Source: Bidens hawaiensis (taxonomy: Eukaryota > Streptophyta > Magnoliopsida > Asterales > Asteraceae). Taken from it: a DNA stretch of 64,000 nt. This document shows positions 12,205 through 24,176 of this stretch, piece by piece. Made by a program: the position numbers and the translations under genes. The notes under the pieces were generated by a model, which worked only from the letters and a program-made list of their open reading frames with translations, searched no databases and was not told where the DNA came from. Numbering within the stretch: position 1 is the stretch's first letter; each line of letters starts with the position of its first letter. The DNA is taken from contig JAIQDT010000027.1 of the NCBI GenBank assembly GCA_021521415.1, positions 4,735,001-4,799,000 of the forward strand, read 5' to 3'.

Positions 12205-13553
12205 ATGGCTGCAAACAATCCACAGAACGCTATTATCCCTCATGTGCATAATCTATCACTAAGATCCATTCTGGTTAAGGATCGTCTAACTTTAAAAACT
12301 TTATGGACTAGTATCGTAACTTGAGAATTGTTCACAAGCAAGAGAAAAAGTCCTATATATTATACGATCCTATTCCCAATGAACCCGACGTCAATAACTT
12401 GGATGCCTATGCGGATTGGCTGAAATACACCAAAGATTCGGTGCAAGTTTCTTGCCTCATGTTGGGAACAATGATTCCAGAGATCCAAAAGGATTTCGAG
12501 AATCATGGGGCAAATGTCATGATCACCCAACTTAAGGAAATGTTCCTTACTCAAGCTCGGGTGGAGCGCTTCGAAACGGTTCGAGCACTTAATGCATGTC
12601 ATATGGAAGAAACCCAATCCGTATCATCTTATGTGCTTAAGATGAAAAGCCACACTGATCGGCTTGAACGGCTTAACTGTCCCGTCTCAAAAGAGTTAGC
12701 CACGGATTCGATCCTGAACGGCCTAACTAAAAGGTTTGAGACATACGTCATTAAATACAACATGAACGGATGGGACAAAGGCATTGGTGAGCTTCACGCA
12801 ATGCTTAAGACAGCCGAAGCCGGCATGGGTAAAAAGGTTTTACCCGTTCTCACGATCTATGAGGGTGGCATGAAGAAGAGGCATCACCCGGAACCGAAGG
12901 CAAAGGTTGTCGTTGGTAAAGGGCAAGTCAAGAAGAGGTTCAAGGGAAAGACAAAGGCGGAACCCAAACCTAAGAAGCTAAAGTTTAGCGCTGAGGATCT
13001 GGGCTTTGGTTTTGGGAAGATAGGCCATTGGATGAGAAATTGTCCAACCTATCTCAAGGAGTTGAAAGCTAAGAAGGATGCGGGGAAAACCTTAGGTACA
13101 ACTTTCCTGATCCATATTGATCTTAATATTATTTTTTCTAACACATGGGTATTGGATACCGGATGTGGAACTCATATATGCAATTCATTGCTGGGGTTCA
13201 AAAGAAGAAATGACTTCAAGAAAGGAGATATAAGCCTCTTCATGGGCAATGGAGCAAAGGTTGACGTTTAAGCCCGAGGAGATTACGTTTTGAAGCTTCC
13301 AAATGGTTTGGAAGTTATTTTGAAAAACATTAAGTATGCTCCTAGTTTGACTAGGAACATTATCTCCGTTTCTCTTCTAAGACAATGTGATTATGATTTC
13401 AAGTTTGTAGACAATGGGTTTTATGTTTTCATGAATGATGTATTTTATTTTAATGCAATGCCGTTTAATGGCATTTATGAATTGGTTCATGATAATATAT
13501 CCATTGATAACTCGTTGTACAAGCAAGCACCCAAAGACTCAAATTGGATTTGA
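12205..13553 (+). pseudogene. Copia-A gag and protease (broken)
   Basis: Gag starts at ATG 12205 (MAANNPQNAI, aligning with the start of Copia-D gag). A 1-nt deletion near 12290 shifts the frame and a Trp codon is TAG soon after; the frame then runs 12321-13271. The UBN2-type gag core is recognisable. The zinc knuckle is damaged: where Copia-D has CFECGEIGHWKRNC, Copia-A reads GFGFGKIGHWMRNC, so both leading Cys are lost. Protease WVLDTGCGTHIC is present near 13147. A TAA replaces a Gln codon at 13269 and reading continues in the same frame to 13553. Confidence 0.9.
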
Positions 13554-14340
13554 GTAAAACTTTTCTTTGGCATTGTCTCCTTGGTCACATAAACAAGGAT
13601 CGCATTCATACACTTCAAAGAATGGTCGTTTGAAATCAAGTGATGATTCATTTGATGAATGTGAATCTTGTTTATTGGGAAATATGACAAAGGAGACCTT
13701 TAGTGGAACTAATGAAAGGGCGAAAGACTTATTAGGTATCATACATTCGGATGTATGTGGTCCTTTTAGGACAATGACAAGGAATGGTGAAAGATACTTC
13801 ATTACCTTAACCGACGATTATAGTCGCTATGGGTATGTGTTCTTGTTAAGACACAAAAATTAAGCCTTTAAAATGTTCAAAGTCTTCCAAAATGAAGTAC
13901 AAAATCAACTCAACAAAACAATCAAAGTACTTCGATCCGATAGAGGAGGAGAATACTTCAATGATGCGTTTCTAGATTATCTAAGGAGTTGTGGGATTGT
14001 CTCAAAACTTACTCCACCCGGAACACCACAACATAATGGTGTGTCTGAAAGGAGAAATCAAAGTCTATTGGATATGGTTCGATCCATGATGGCTAGAAGC
14101 ACATTACCTCTATCATTTTGAGGTTTTGCACTGATCTCTGCTACCTGAATTTTAAATATGGCACCAACCAAGAAAGTGGAAAGGACACCTTTTGAAATAT
14201 GGCATGGAAAGGTTCCATCATTATCATATTTAAAGGTATGGAGATGTGAGGCTTCTGTTAAGATCTACACCCCTGATAAACCTGAAAGTCGTTCCCCTAA
14301 GTGTATCTTTGTAGGATATCCCGAAGATTCAATGGGATAT
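13554..14340 (+). pseudogene. Copia-A integrase (broken)
   Basis: The frame shifts relative to gag. The catalytic core is visible as IHSDVCGPFRTMTRNGERYF, then LRSDRGGEY, and PGTPQHNGVSERRNQSLLDM, giving the D, D and E residues. The HHCC region is partly legible (CESCLLGNM). Stops at 13861 and 14119, and others between frames, interrupt it. The end of integrase and the whole integrase-RT linker are missing through a deletion at about 14350. Confidence 0.88.
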
Positions 14341-15934
14341 TACTTCTACAATCCAACCACATACCGAGATGCAATGTCACAATCTGATTGTGATAAATGG
14401 CTGGAAGCCATGAACGTTGAGATGCAATCGATGCATGACAACCAAGTATGGGACCTGGTAGCTCCACCACTTAATTCCAAACTGGTGGGAATTAAGTGGG
14501 TTTTCAAGAAGAAAACTGATATGCATGGAAACTTGGATACTTATAAAGCTAGACTTGTAGCAAAGGGTTTCACTCAAACTCAAGGGGTTGATTATGATGA
14601 AACTTTCTCGCCCGTGGCGAGGTTAAAGTCTATAATGATATTGTTTGCCACAGCCGCATATTATAACTATGAGATATGGCAAATGGATGTCAAAACTGCT
14701 TTTCTAAATGGACACCTTGAAGAAGATGTCTATATGGTTCAGCCTGAAGTTTTTGTCCATCCACAACATCCTAATAAAGTATGCAAGTTGAAGAAATCAA
14801 TCTATGGATTGAAACAAGCATCTAGGAGTTGGAATCACCGTTTTGATGATGAACTTTAAAAATTTGGATTCATCAAAAACGTTGATGAAGCTTGTGTGTA
14901 TAAGAAAGCCAGTGGGAGCATCATTACCTTTCTGGTATTATATGTCGATGACATACTGCTGTTTGGAAATGACATTCCAACCTTGGAGGGTGTAAAAGCC
15001 TGGCTTGGAAGTTGTTTTTCCATCAAGGATCTTGGTGAAGCCGCCTATATTCTAGCAATAAAGATCTATAGGGATAAGTCCAGGCGGTTGATAGGTTTGA
15101 ATCAAAGTGCATACATTGACAAGATCTTGAAAAGGTTCAAGATGGAAAACTCTAAGAAAGGTTTGGTACCTATTCAAAGAGGAACGATGTTGAGTACTTC
15201 TCAATGTCCAAGCTCAAAGGATGGGCAAGAAAAAATGAATGGAATCCCATATGCATCTGCTATAGGATCCATTATGTATGCCATGATTTGCACCAGACCG
15301 GATGTGTCATGCACTTTGAGCATGACAAGTAGATACCAACCAAAATCCGGGAACTAGCCATTGGATGGCGGTTAAGAGCATATTGAAATACCTTAGGAGG
15401 ACTAAGGATATGTTTCTAATATATGGCTCTGTTGAGGAGGAACTCGTTGTAAAGGGTTACAGTGATGCAAGTTTCCAAAATGATCGAGATGATTCTCGAT
15501 CACAATCGGGATATGTCTTCGTTCTATATGGTGGTGTTGTCTCTTGGAAGAGCGCAAAACAAGACGTGGTAGCCTTGTCCACCACAGAATCAGAATACAT
15601 CACCGCCTCCTTGGCAGCTCAAGAAGTTGCGTGGATTAGAAAGTTCATTGCCGATCTAGGGGTAGTCTGTACCATTCAGGACCCTCTAGAAATCTTTTTT
15701 GACAACGAGGGTGCGATTGATTAAATCAAGGAACCACGTGCACATCAAAAGACTAGGCACATTGAGCGGAGATTCAACTACATAAGGGGTGAAGTTGAAA
15801 AGGGAAAGATATGTATTCGCAAAGTTCACACTGATCAAAACATTGTGGATCCACTCACGAAGCTCCTTGAAAGGCCAAAGCATGAGGGTCATACTTGTGC
15901 CTTAGGGCTTCGATACTCTAGTGATTGGATTTGA
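14341..15934 (+). pseudogene. Copia-A reverse transcriptase and RNase H (broken)
   Basis: RT begins TTYRDAMSQSDCDKWLEAMN, directly after GYYFYNP because of the deletion. It has KWVFKKKTDMHG, QMDVKTAFLNG, IYGLKQASRSW and LYVDDILLFGND, so the YVDD motif is intact. RNase H has GYSDASFQNDRDDSRS, STTESEYI and FFDNEGAI. Interruptions include TAA at 14857, a frameshift near 15358 and TAA at 15722. The frame reaches its natural end (YSSDWI) at TGA 15932. Confidence 0.9.
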
Positions 15935-16700
15935 TCTATTTTGTATTTTGATATCGGAATAATTGTTATTTTGGCTCATTCATATGATTATGGTTTATGA
16001 TTATGACTTTAGAATTATGTTTCATTTTAGCATGTTTAAATCCGTGAATAATTAGATTATTCTAAATGTCCGTAGTCGTTCATACTTGTGGGAACAAATA
16101 TGAAAGTAAGACTATTATGAACTTGGATAGGTCGATATTCATGAGGTATGAATATAGCAAAGGGTTTGCTGCCAAGGTTCATCGATATTTATGGGATAAA
16201 TATTGGATTGACCCGTCCTCAATTTTAATACATGGAATCCTTGGGATTTGTGATCATAAGTAAATTTGAGTAAAGGCGAACATCATAGTATCCTCCGACC
16301 TGAGATACCTATTGGGTCATGATATTCATCGACTATTATACTTTGACTTAGTCTTCGCTGCTCTAAAACATGTCAGTACATAAGGCTAAGCTCAAGTATA
16401 GTACAAGGTGATAGTGAGAGACGTATGTAGTCAATAGGGGATTTTTCCCTCTTATTCGTTCAGAGTAAATGTCTAAGGCCTGATACGTTAAATCAAAAGA
16501 GAATGATCACTCTGTGTCTCTGTATTTAACATGACATTTGTGAAAAAAGGATAAGTGATAGTTTCACCTGAATCATTTTCAAGTATGGGAATTGAAGGGG
16601 ATGATGTTATTGAATGGAACTTCATCATGCGTATTAGGGATAGTAAACCGTTGTTAGGCGGTATTTGCTATTTGCATTAATCTTCTATGTATATTGTGCA
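15935..16700 (+). other. Copia-A 3' untranslated region
   Basis: Aligns with Copia-D 28188-28943, including the block 'tgtgggaacaaatatgaa' and the block 'aggcggtatt'. No conserved open frame; 16066-16263 is open here only. Confidence 0.75.
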
Positions 16701-16710
16701 AGTGGGAGAT
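16701..16710 (+). promoter_or_regulatory. Copia-A polypurine tract
   Basis: AGTGGGAGAT abuts the 3' LTR start TGTTGG and is the plus-strand primer site in copia elements. The same sequence is found at 28944-28953 in Copia-D. Confidence 0.85.
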
Positions 16711-17552
16711 TGTTGGAATCGATCTGCCCAAGACACATATTAGAGTTGATGTGTCTAGTACGTATTGATCCAAGTCGGGTCATACCCAATAACAAGCTAG
16801 ACAAACACCACGATAATTATTATTAGATGTGATCTAAGTAATGATTATCAACACTTATAATATTTGAAAATGGTTTTCTAAATATTTGCATTTGTGTGTT
16901 AAATAAATTTTATGGATAATTTATATTTTGAGAGATGTTATTTAAATTGGTTAAATAACATATTGCATGTTACTTATGATATGTTTTATAACATAAATAT
17001 TATGAGTAAATAATTGTAAGTAATTAAATGTGAATTTGAAATTTGGGTGGGAAAATTCCTCCCACTTCTCTCTCCTCCTTTTATTTCTTTCAAGACATGC
17101 AAGAGATACCATTAGAAGATCATTATTCTTGGGTGAATAATATTTACACCTTCTCTCTCACACACATCTCTTATCTCTTTCTCTCCTCATTTGAGCCGTG
17201 AACAAAGAAGAAGAATAAGAACAAAGGGTTTGTTCTTGCAAGTGTTAGGACCCTAGCAACCAAGGTGTTTGTTGGAGCTCGTTGGGTTTACAAGCTTGAG
17301 GTTTCCTCCATGGGAAGCTAGCCGTTCATATCTTCCATTCTCTTTATCTTTCTTACTTGAAGGTATGATTCATGCAACACCCTATGGTTGTTTTGATAGC
17401 ATGGATTTTGCATATGGATCCGGGCATTGGGTTAATCTATATAAAATTGGTTTTATTTTTATCAAACTAACAAGATTTAAAATTTCATTATCCGCTGCGT
17501 TTTAACGTATAATGCGTTATATGGACTTTGATAATCTTGTTAAAACCCAACA
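16711..17552 (+). repeat. Copia-A 3' LTR
   Basis: Starts TGTTGGAATC and ends AACCCAACA, followed by the target duplication CAATT. It has the same length as the 5' LTR, with roughly 40 scattered differences by eye. Confidence 0.95.
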
Positions 17553-18195
17553 CAATTTGTGAAATGAAACATTTAATTGAGAACCGGTTCTCAATAGGAG
17601 TAACTTGAGAATAGTAACAACTCAGACATTGGTCAATCTGACTTCGAGTACGAACACCAGAATTAAGATCTCCAACTATATTCTCATCCGGGTGATATGA
17701 TAATGTTCAAGACATAACTTCATCAGGAACTATCACATCATTAGGAAGATTCATGACATTTTCATCATAAAGAACAGACTTAGTAGAAACAAGGTCAGAA
17801 TTCACAGATGTTGGTTGAATCAGAGACAGAATCACATCAGTATGATCTTCATCATCCTCATCAAAAGAAGGTGTAGCCTGAGTATCATCAACATGGTCAT
17901 CAACATCAAGAATTGGATTTTCATTAATGACTGGAACTTCTGGTTTAACATTATCTTCATGAAAAACTTCACCAGAATATTGTTAAAATAACAGTGTGGC
18001 CATTTCATCAGTGATTTCTTCTTCAGGAAATGAGAAACAACTCCACAAGCTGTCATTGTCAAACATCCATGAATCACCTTTTCTTTGAGTTGGAGTAGCA
18101 TACCTTTGACAGTCCACATGTTGTACTTGCCCAATACAGTTGATGCTAGGTAAAAATACTCTTCTTAAAGGAATAGCATAACCCATGAAGAAACC
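17553..18195 (-). pseudogene. Copia-B integrase-RT linker
   Basis: Minus-strand sequence continuing Copia-B upstream of the Copia-A insertion. It encodes an acidic linker and the block HPDENIVGDLNSGVRTRS near 17690, which typically lies just before RT in copia pol. It then runs into the RT start at 9772. A TGA and frameshifts are present. No catalytic function is expected here. Confidence 0.8.
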
Positions 18196-19015
18196 TTACG
18201 CAGACTTTGCCCCAAATTTTCCATCAGGATCCAGAATAGTGCATTGAGATCTGTACGGCTCAAGCCACTTCAAATTAGGCTTACGTCTATTAAGTAGCTC
18301 AAAACAGGTTTTGCCGTAATTCTTTACTGTCAGGACACGGTTAAGAGTGTAACAAACTGAGGCAATAGTTTCAGACCAAAAACTCACAGGTAATTTCGAA
18401 TCCGCCAACATCACCCTAGCTGTTTCAAACAGAGTACGATTCCTTCGTCCAGAAACACCATTTTGTTGTGGTGTATAAGGAGCACTAAACTCATGAAGAA
18501 TACCCCGCTCATTACAGTATTGAAGCATACGGTCGTTTCTAAACTCGGTGCCATTGTCGCTTCGAATCCTTCGGATTGACAAGCTATATAACATTTCATG
18601 CTTTTTGAACAAAATTAACAAATTGTCAAACGTTTTATCCTTCGATTCAAGAAACATTACCCATGAAAAGTGTGAGTAATCATAAGTGACCACCAAGAAA
18701 TAAAGTTCCCCGATGATACTTTTAACATTCACAAGCCTAAATAAGTCCATATGTACCCTCTCAAACGGTAATTTGAATGAATTGACAGATTTTGTTGGGT
18801 GTGACTTCTTCTTTTGCTTACCTTATTTGCAACTCAAACACTCAGAACTCAAATTAAAACCTTTAACATTCACTCCTTCAACCAATTGATTATGAACAAG
18901 ATAGGTCATTTTCCGAACATTGATGTGACCCATGCGACGATTCCATAACATAGATTCTTTTTCAGAAGCTTGGTGACAAAACACTGAATGGTGCTTTAAG
19001 TCAATGAAGCAACAT
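18196..19015 (-). pseudogene. Copia-B integrase core
   Basis: A long open stretch (18750 to 18196) holds the integrase core: MDLFRLVNVKS with the first acidic residue, IRSDNGTEFRND with the second, and PQQNGVSGRRNRTLFE, where the usual Glu before RRNRT is Gly in this copy. Loss of that catalytic Glu alone would inactivate it. The upstream segment 18751-19015 contains the FERVH lead-in and a damaged HHCC region with a stop (CK-stop-GKQKK). Confidence 0.9.
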
Positions 19016-19384
19016 TCATGTTAAGCACATAAGGATCATTTCTCTTGGTGCTTTCATCAAGATCCACTCTTCTGGAATCTTATACCCAGGCTTAAGAATC
19101 AAACACTCTTGATTTGTAAAATGTGTTGAAAAGTCTTTGTCACAAATTTGAAATATGCTTAGCAAATTATTCTCAAGCTCCATGATGTAATTCATATTTT
19201 CTAACATTACATTTCCATTCGATAACATCCCTTCACCAACAATGTGTCCTTCTTGATTTCCTGCAAATCCCACATACCCTCCTCTAATAGATTGAACATT
19301 CTTTAGCAGATGGAGAGTTCTAGTCATGTGTCGAGAGGCTCTACTATCCATTATCCAACATGAGTCATTGGATCTTGAAAGCCC
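19016..19384 (-). pseudogene. Copia-B protease and pre-integrase region
   Basis: Minus-strand frame with WIMDSRASRHMT, the copia protease motif (usually W-x-DSGCSRHMT; here the active-site Gly is Arg). It continues to NNLLSIFQICDK, the block that precedes the integrase zinc region. The frame is open from the position right after a splice-acceptor-like AG at 19386-19385. The Met at 19351 is internal to the motif and not a real start. Confidence 0.88.
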
Positions 19385-19404
19385 CTACAAAAACAAATAG
19401 TTAG
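19385..19404 (-). other. Splice-acceptor-like site before Copia-B protease
   Basis: Read on the minus strand: CTAAC (branch-point-like), then TATTTGTTTTTGTAG, then GGG. The protease frame is open from the base after AG, while the upstream frame ends in stops. Copia-E has an equivalent site at 58619-58644. Confidence 0.5.
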
Positions 19405-19694
19405 TGAACAAGGAAACCCAAGCCTTCTTTGTCTTGGTTTGTTTAAGTTTTTCATTCTAAAACGTCCTCTAAATCATCATATTCATAATAAGACAACGAA
19501 TCATCAGACGAACATGAACTTAATGAAACAACTTCATCAACCTGATTAACAACTCCATTTAAAGACTCAACAGATTGTTCATCAACATGATTAACAATAT
19601 CAGTTAAAGACTCAGCACCTTGGTTATCAGGTGGATTAACAACTTCTTCATTCGGTGGTCTGACCAACAAAACTTTTCTTTTTATGAAAATGTT
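19405..19694 (-). pseudogene. Copia-B gag/spacer tail
   Basis: Minus-strand acidic, Val/Asn/Asp-rich frame (19670 to 19452) with an imperfect internal repeat: DNQGAESLTDIVNHVDEQ and then VESLNGVVNQVDEV. It ends VLE-stop shortly before the splice-acceptor-like site. It sits where the end of gag is expected, and is cut off on the right by the Copia-C LTR at 19695. Confidence 0.6.
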
Positions 19695-20341
19695 TGTCCC
19701 GTATATTCACTTATAATCAAAATCAAGTCATAACTCACACATTAAATGTGTCGACAAGCGAGTTAATGAAAGTTGCTATTTTAGGAAAGAAAATCTTTTG
19801 TTAAGGCGAAATCAATAACAAATAGGGTAGTTGCTAAATGATTAATAACAGGTAACTAACACACAAGAATCACTCAAAAGATTTCCATTCATATAATATA
19901 AATCATACAAACGATAATCGATTTTAGGGTTTCTTATTAAAAGTTATGTCCGTACTATTCTTAGACAACCGTCACAACAAATATTCTCTCTAATGTCTAT
20001 ACATATCCGTTGTCCATGAGGCGTGCCCTAAAATATTCCTTTTATAGGCCTGACACCTCAAGAAAGATGTCATTCCATCTAGAAACCATAAATATAAAGT
20101 ACATATTCCAATTACATATTCAAAACTATGCTAAGTGTAAAACAAGTCTTCCTGGTAGGCTTTGTAGAAGTAATCTTCTCCAAGTAGACTTTATGCTCTG
20201 CCTTCCTTGGTAGACTTGGTAACCTTGAAGTGTGTTCGGGAACAGTTTCCAGGTAGACTTTTAACTTTCACTGGGTAGACTTTAATCTTCTTGACCTTAT
20301 TAGACTTTGATTTCTTCCACAGTGTTCTAATCACTCAAGTC
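19695..20341 (-). repeat. Copia-C left (3') LTR, truncated
   Basis: Aligns with 31038-31697 (blocks 'aatcaagtcataactcacac', 'tgtcgacaagcgagttaatg', 'gattttagggtttctta' and the 'gtagacttt' motifs). Its outer end is TGTCCCGTATATT against TGTCGGTTCCGTATATT in the partner. The inner end is fused directly to the end of gag, with no pol between. Confidence 0.8.
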
Positions 20342-21632
20342 ACTTAAGTCATCTGCATTCAAATCATCAAAGTCAAAATCATCTTCAGAGACTTGCACTC
20401 TAATTGATTTTTCTTCTTTCACCTCTTCCTTAACTACAAACTCTCCTTCTTCATTAACCTCAACATTCTTGTACAGATCAATAAATTCTTCTTTATTTTC
20501 AAGCACTACTCTAAATTGTTGTAGATAAGCATCTCTCTTCTCTTTGTCAACTTTGGGAACGAAATTGTTGTTGAATGGTGGTGGAACTGCTTTGTATTTG
20601 TCTTCCTCTTTCACTTGATTCAAAATTCCACAAATGTTTCCTTTGGAGACCAAGTTTCTTAAGAAATTCATTCTCAACTTGCAGCTTTGTGTTCGGCACC
20701 TTTTCTTCAACAATCCTCTTCATCAGTCCATCTATCTCAGTGATGTATCTGGTTTGAGCTCTATAACTGATCATACAATCATCTTCAAAACTCTTTATCT
20801 TTTCTTCATTAATCAGTTCACTTGCCTCATACCCATTGATGATACTTTGTTTCCTAAAATACTCACCCTCAAACTTGCCTACTTTTGATAGTTTATTCAT
20901 TTATTGTTTCATGTAAATCAACTGTAGGAGTAGAGTGTACCTGAGATGATGTTCCATCCTCTATCTCAGCAATAGCCATCAAAGAAACATTTGCTCTTGA
21001 CATTTCTTCTTCATGGTTGCTCTAGTCAAAATCACCCTCTTGTTGTGCAGTCAAAGCTACATTCCCTTGGTTTCTTGGTTGACTTTGATTGGTTCTGTTT
21101 GAGTTGGATGGAGAAGTTTGAAGGTTTTGAGTGTTATTTCTTTGAAAACCTTGATTCTGAGGCACAAATCGTTGATTGGGCTGTTGAAAGTTGTTGAAGT
21201 TGGGATTATAGTTGTTGAAGTTGTTGGGATTGTTGTTGTTGTAATGGTTATTTCTTAACTGATTCAGTTGGTATTGTTGCTGATATTGCTGATTTCTTGG
21301 CTGATTCTGACCCTGATTCATCTGAAAATTTCTTGGCATGTTTCACTCTCTGGCAAAATGACCATGCTATTGGCAGTTATAACAGATTGTCTTTGACTTT
21401 TCAAAACCAATTCTTTCATTTGGCTCTGATAGAAGTGATCAACCAGTCCTGTTGTATAGCCTCTTGATTCTAAGAGCCAACATGGCAACTTGCCATTTCA
21501 AATCCATGTCCTCCAAGTCATCAGCATCTATCTGCTCTAAATAATCTTGAATAATTTTTGTATGAACCATGTTCTTTGCTACAAAAGCATTATACGACTC
21601 AGTTAACATTGAGAGTAATCCATGGTAGTCAG
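20327..21632 (-). pseudogene. Copia-C gag, C-terminal part
   Basis: Minus-strand continuation of a copia gag interrupted by Copia-D. It reads ESYNAFVAKN, then DADDLEDMDLKWQVAMLALR, then a zinc-knuckle region with the first Cys pair present (ICYNCQ) but stops after it. A Gln/Asn-rich stretch follows (21339-21022), then coiled-coil-like segments (20900-20547) and an acidic tail ending DDLSDLSD (20327). The order and sequence match Copia-E gag at 56000-57280. Frameshifts are present. Protease and all pol domains are missing after it. Confidence 0.87.
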
Positions 21633-22527
21633 TGTTGGAATTACGTATGCCCGAGACACATACTTATATTAATGTGGCTAACTGTGTTTGATCCAAGTCG
21701 GGTCATACCCAATAACAAGCTAGACAACACCAAATGTATTCTTTTAATGATTTGATCATTTAAACGAATACCGAACACTAAGTATTTAGAAAATTGGTTT
21801 TCTAAACAAACACACTTGAGGATTTAAATAAATTATCTAGATAATTTGTTTATATACATTAATTATTTAATTGGTTAAATAATTATATAAATGTATGTAC
21901 ATTTTATAAAAATGAGTTTTATAAAATGAATGGAGATGTTTTAATGGTTAAAACAAAACAAAAAAAAAAAAAAAAAAAATAATAATAATAATAATAACCG
22001 TCCACCCCATGTGGGTGGAGGTTTTTGGTCCAATCAAAAGCCTTGTCTTCTTAAGTTGACCACTTGATAAACCTCCATTCACAACACATGCATTTGTGTC
22101 TTGTTTTTGAATCTTTTCAAGTGTATTCAAGCTTCAAAAAACTCTCTCTTCCTCTCTAATAAACTCACGGCAGCAGCAGCAGAAAAAAGAGGGTTTTGTG
22201 AGCTTGTTTTGGTGTTCATAATTCCTAGCAAACAACTTGGTGTTGCCACAAATAGCTTGGGGTATCACACTCTTGAGGTCTTCTTCTTTGGAGGCTTGTC
22301 ATTCATCCACCATCCTCTTCAACAATCCACTTGTTCTTCTAAAGGTAGAAGAAGGTACAATTTACATTTTGTGAGCATATTGTTCTTGTAATTTTGATCC
22401 TAGCTCTTTGGGTTTTAGTTTTAACATAATGGTATGTTCATAACTTGTTTTAAAATCTTAGCTTCCGTTGCGTTTTCATGTTAAAATGGTTAACTTGAAC
22501 TTTGATAATCTTGTATAAAACCCAACA
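21633..22527 (+). repeat. Copia-D 5' LTR
   Basis: Starts TGTTGGAATTACG and ends AACCCAACA. It includes an A-tract followed by AAT repeats (21958-21996) and a GCAGCAGCAGCAG run near 22171. A 96-codon open frame (22101-22391) occurs identically in the other LTR but lies in the transcript leader and has no known relative to my knowledge. Confidence 0.97.
21958..21997 (+). repeat. A-tract and AAT microsatellite in Copia-D LTR
   Basis: A long A run followed by six or seven AAT units. The matching tract in the 3' LTR (29278-29320) differs in length and has an extra T, which is almost the only difference between the LTRs. Confidence 0.9.
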
Positions 22528-22528
22528 A

Positions 22529-22542
22529 TGGCATCAAGAGCC
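22529..22542 (+). promoter_or_regulatory. Copia-D primer-binding site
   Basis: TGGCATCAAGAGCC begins one base after the LTR. It is close to the initiator-Met tRNA complement, with the same extra A as in Copia-A. Confidence 0.85.
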
Positions 22543-24176
22543 GGTTACAAGGACTTATGCTCCTTACATGTTCCTAAATTTCGGTTTTTTTTTCATGGGT
22601 GAAAAAGGGGTCCGAAAATTTGGTGGATTTTACCCCTCATGGTTTTGTAAGATCTTGACATGCATGGAAAGATCTTAGGAAACCATTTAACATTTGGAAG
22701 TTGAAATATCAAAATTGTATTTTTTTGGGGATGGTGGCCGTAGCCTCTTGGGGGGGGGGGCCGCTTTTTTGATGAAATTTAGGCATTGGTTGCTTAGGTT
22801 GCATGCTTAGAACATTTGGTATGTTTGGATGTGTCATAACCGAAACCTAGACCTTGGATGTGTTGATTGTTGTTTTGTGTATGTTGATTATGTTTATTAT
22901 TCAATATGGTTGTAATAATTCATAATCTAAGGCTTGTGTAATTTATTTATTCATAAGTTGGTATGTAATAAGTAGATTAGTTGCATTTTCCTTTTTTTTT
23001 TAGAAAAATATGTATTAGGATACATTTTGTAAAAATTAGAAGATGCAAGATTTGATGAAATGGGTTGGGCCGAAATTTTGGGCTTGTTGGGCCTCACCGG
23101 CCCATCATGGGATTCAAGCCCATTAGGCCCATAAATTTCACTCTTGGGCCCAAGAAGACTTTTGGAAGTTTGGAGCCCATTAACAAGCCCAACAAGAACA
23201 CAACAACTTGGAAAGGATACTTGAAGCATTTGGATGCAAGATCAAGTGGGAGTCAACATTCCATCCTTGTGTCATGTTTTGTCCCTTAGGTGTGACTTAT
23301 GACCTATACTTGTTTCGGCTAACAAGTATGGTCAAATTTAGCGGTTTTCGGTTATGACTATATTTTGCATGTGTATGCTTGGTTGTTTGTTTTACTTAAT
23401 GTAATGTGTGGTTGATAGATATTAGGATATCCAAACCGTCACATAGGAACGACAACAAGCATAAAACGGGTTCTAATATATTTTGGCAATATCGCGTCAA
23501 TTAGTTTAATTAAATGGGTTTATTAAAACTAAGCGATCACTCACCTATAATAAAATTGGTTTTATTATAACTAGAACCTTGAAAATTGGTTTTCAAAATC
23601 GCCATATTTCTAAATGCATGTTAGGATATGGCATAATGTTTTTCAACTAGAATATTTGAAAATTTAAAATCCCTTTTTCATAATTACCAAAGAAACAAGT
23701 CTAACACCATCCTTTTGTATGACACTTAACGTATTAGGGAACTTTAAATAGGATAAAGGTCACCTAACCATTTTGAGCAAACTAATATACTTAGGGTAAT
23801 ATTAACATATTTGTGGGATAAAGGTCACCTAACCACTTGTATGTTAATCTTACATGTTTATACAAGTAGGACGACTTGAATTGGAAACCATGTGATAAAG
23901 GTCACCTAAGCATGGGATCCAATGGTGTTGATGGGATAAACATGCCAACACGAAATAAGGATTTCGAATGGTCCCATACCTCTAGAAGTTGCAAAGGGTT
24001 GCAATTGTCAAGGTTGACTACCTTGTTAAATCAAATAACGGGATAAAGGTCACCTAACCGAAATTTGATTTATCGTTGGATTCTAGAATTTAATTATTAT
24101 TTTAAAATATGAAATAAAAGGGTATTAATAATTAAATTGATTATAATACTAAATAGAACTTTGTTAAATTTTGTAG
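22543..24176 (+). other. Copia-D untranslated leader with repeated motif
   Basis: About 1.6 kb of leader. The motif GGATAAAGGTCACCTAACC occurs at 23751-23769, 23816-23834, 23893-23911 (variant) and 24041-24059. A G run (22751-22760) and 'gcccattaggcccat' blocks are present. Short open frames such as 23065-23289 are not preserved in Copia-A. Confidence 0.85.

Larger units (their letters stand above)
9773..17552 (+). mobile_element. Copia-A: complete but decayed Ty1/copia element, TSD CAATT
   Basis: It has two 842-bp LTRs, a primer-binding site, gag, protease, integrase, RT, RNase H and a polypurine tract in copia order on the plus strand. The 5-bp duplication CAATT lies at 9768-9772 and 17553-17557. 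It inserted into the RT start of the opposite-strand Copia-B; the host reading frame joins across it (FISQ, then IEPK). It belongs to the same family as Copia-D, to which it aligns throughout. Many stops, frameshifts and one internal deletion make it non-autonomous. Roughly 40 differences between its LTRs suggest it is clearly older than Copia-D. Confidence 0.95.

Noticed and set aside
20010..20213. Open frame in Copia-C LTR
   Set aside because: LTR sequence; the matching place in the right LTR has no equivalent frame.
22101..22391. 96-codon open frame in the Copia-D LTR, repeated identically at 29423-29713
   Set aside because: The repetition is simply the LTR pair; the frame is not preserved in the Copia-A LTR and lies in transcript leader.
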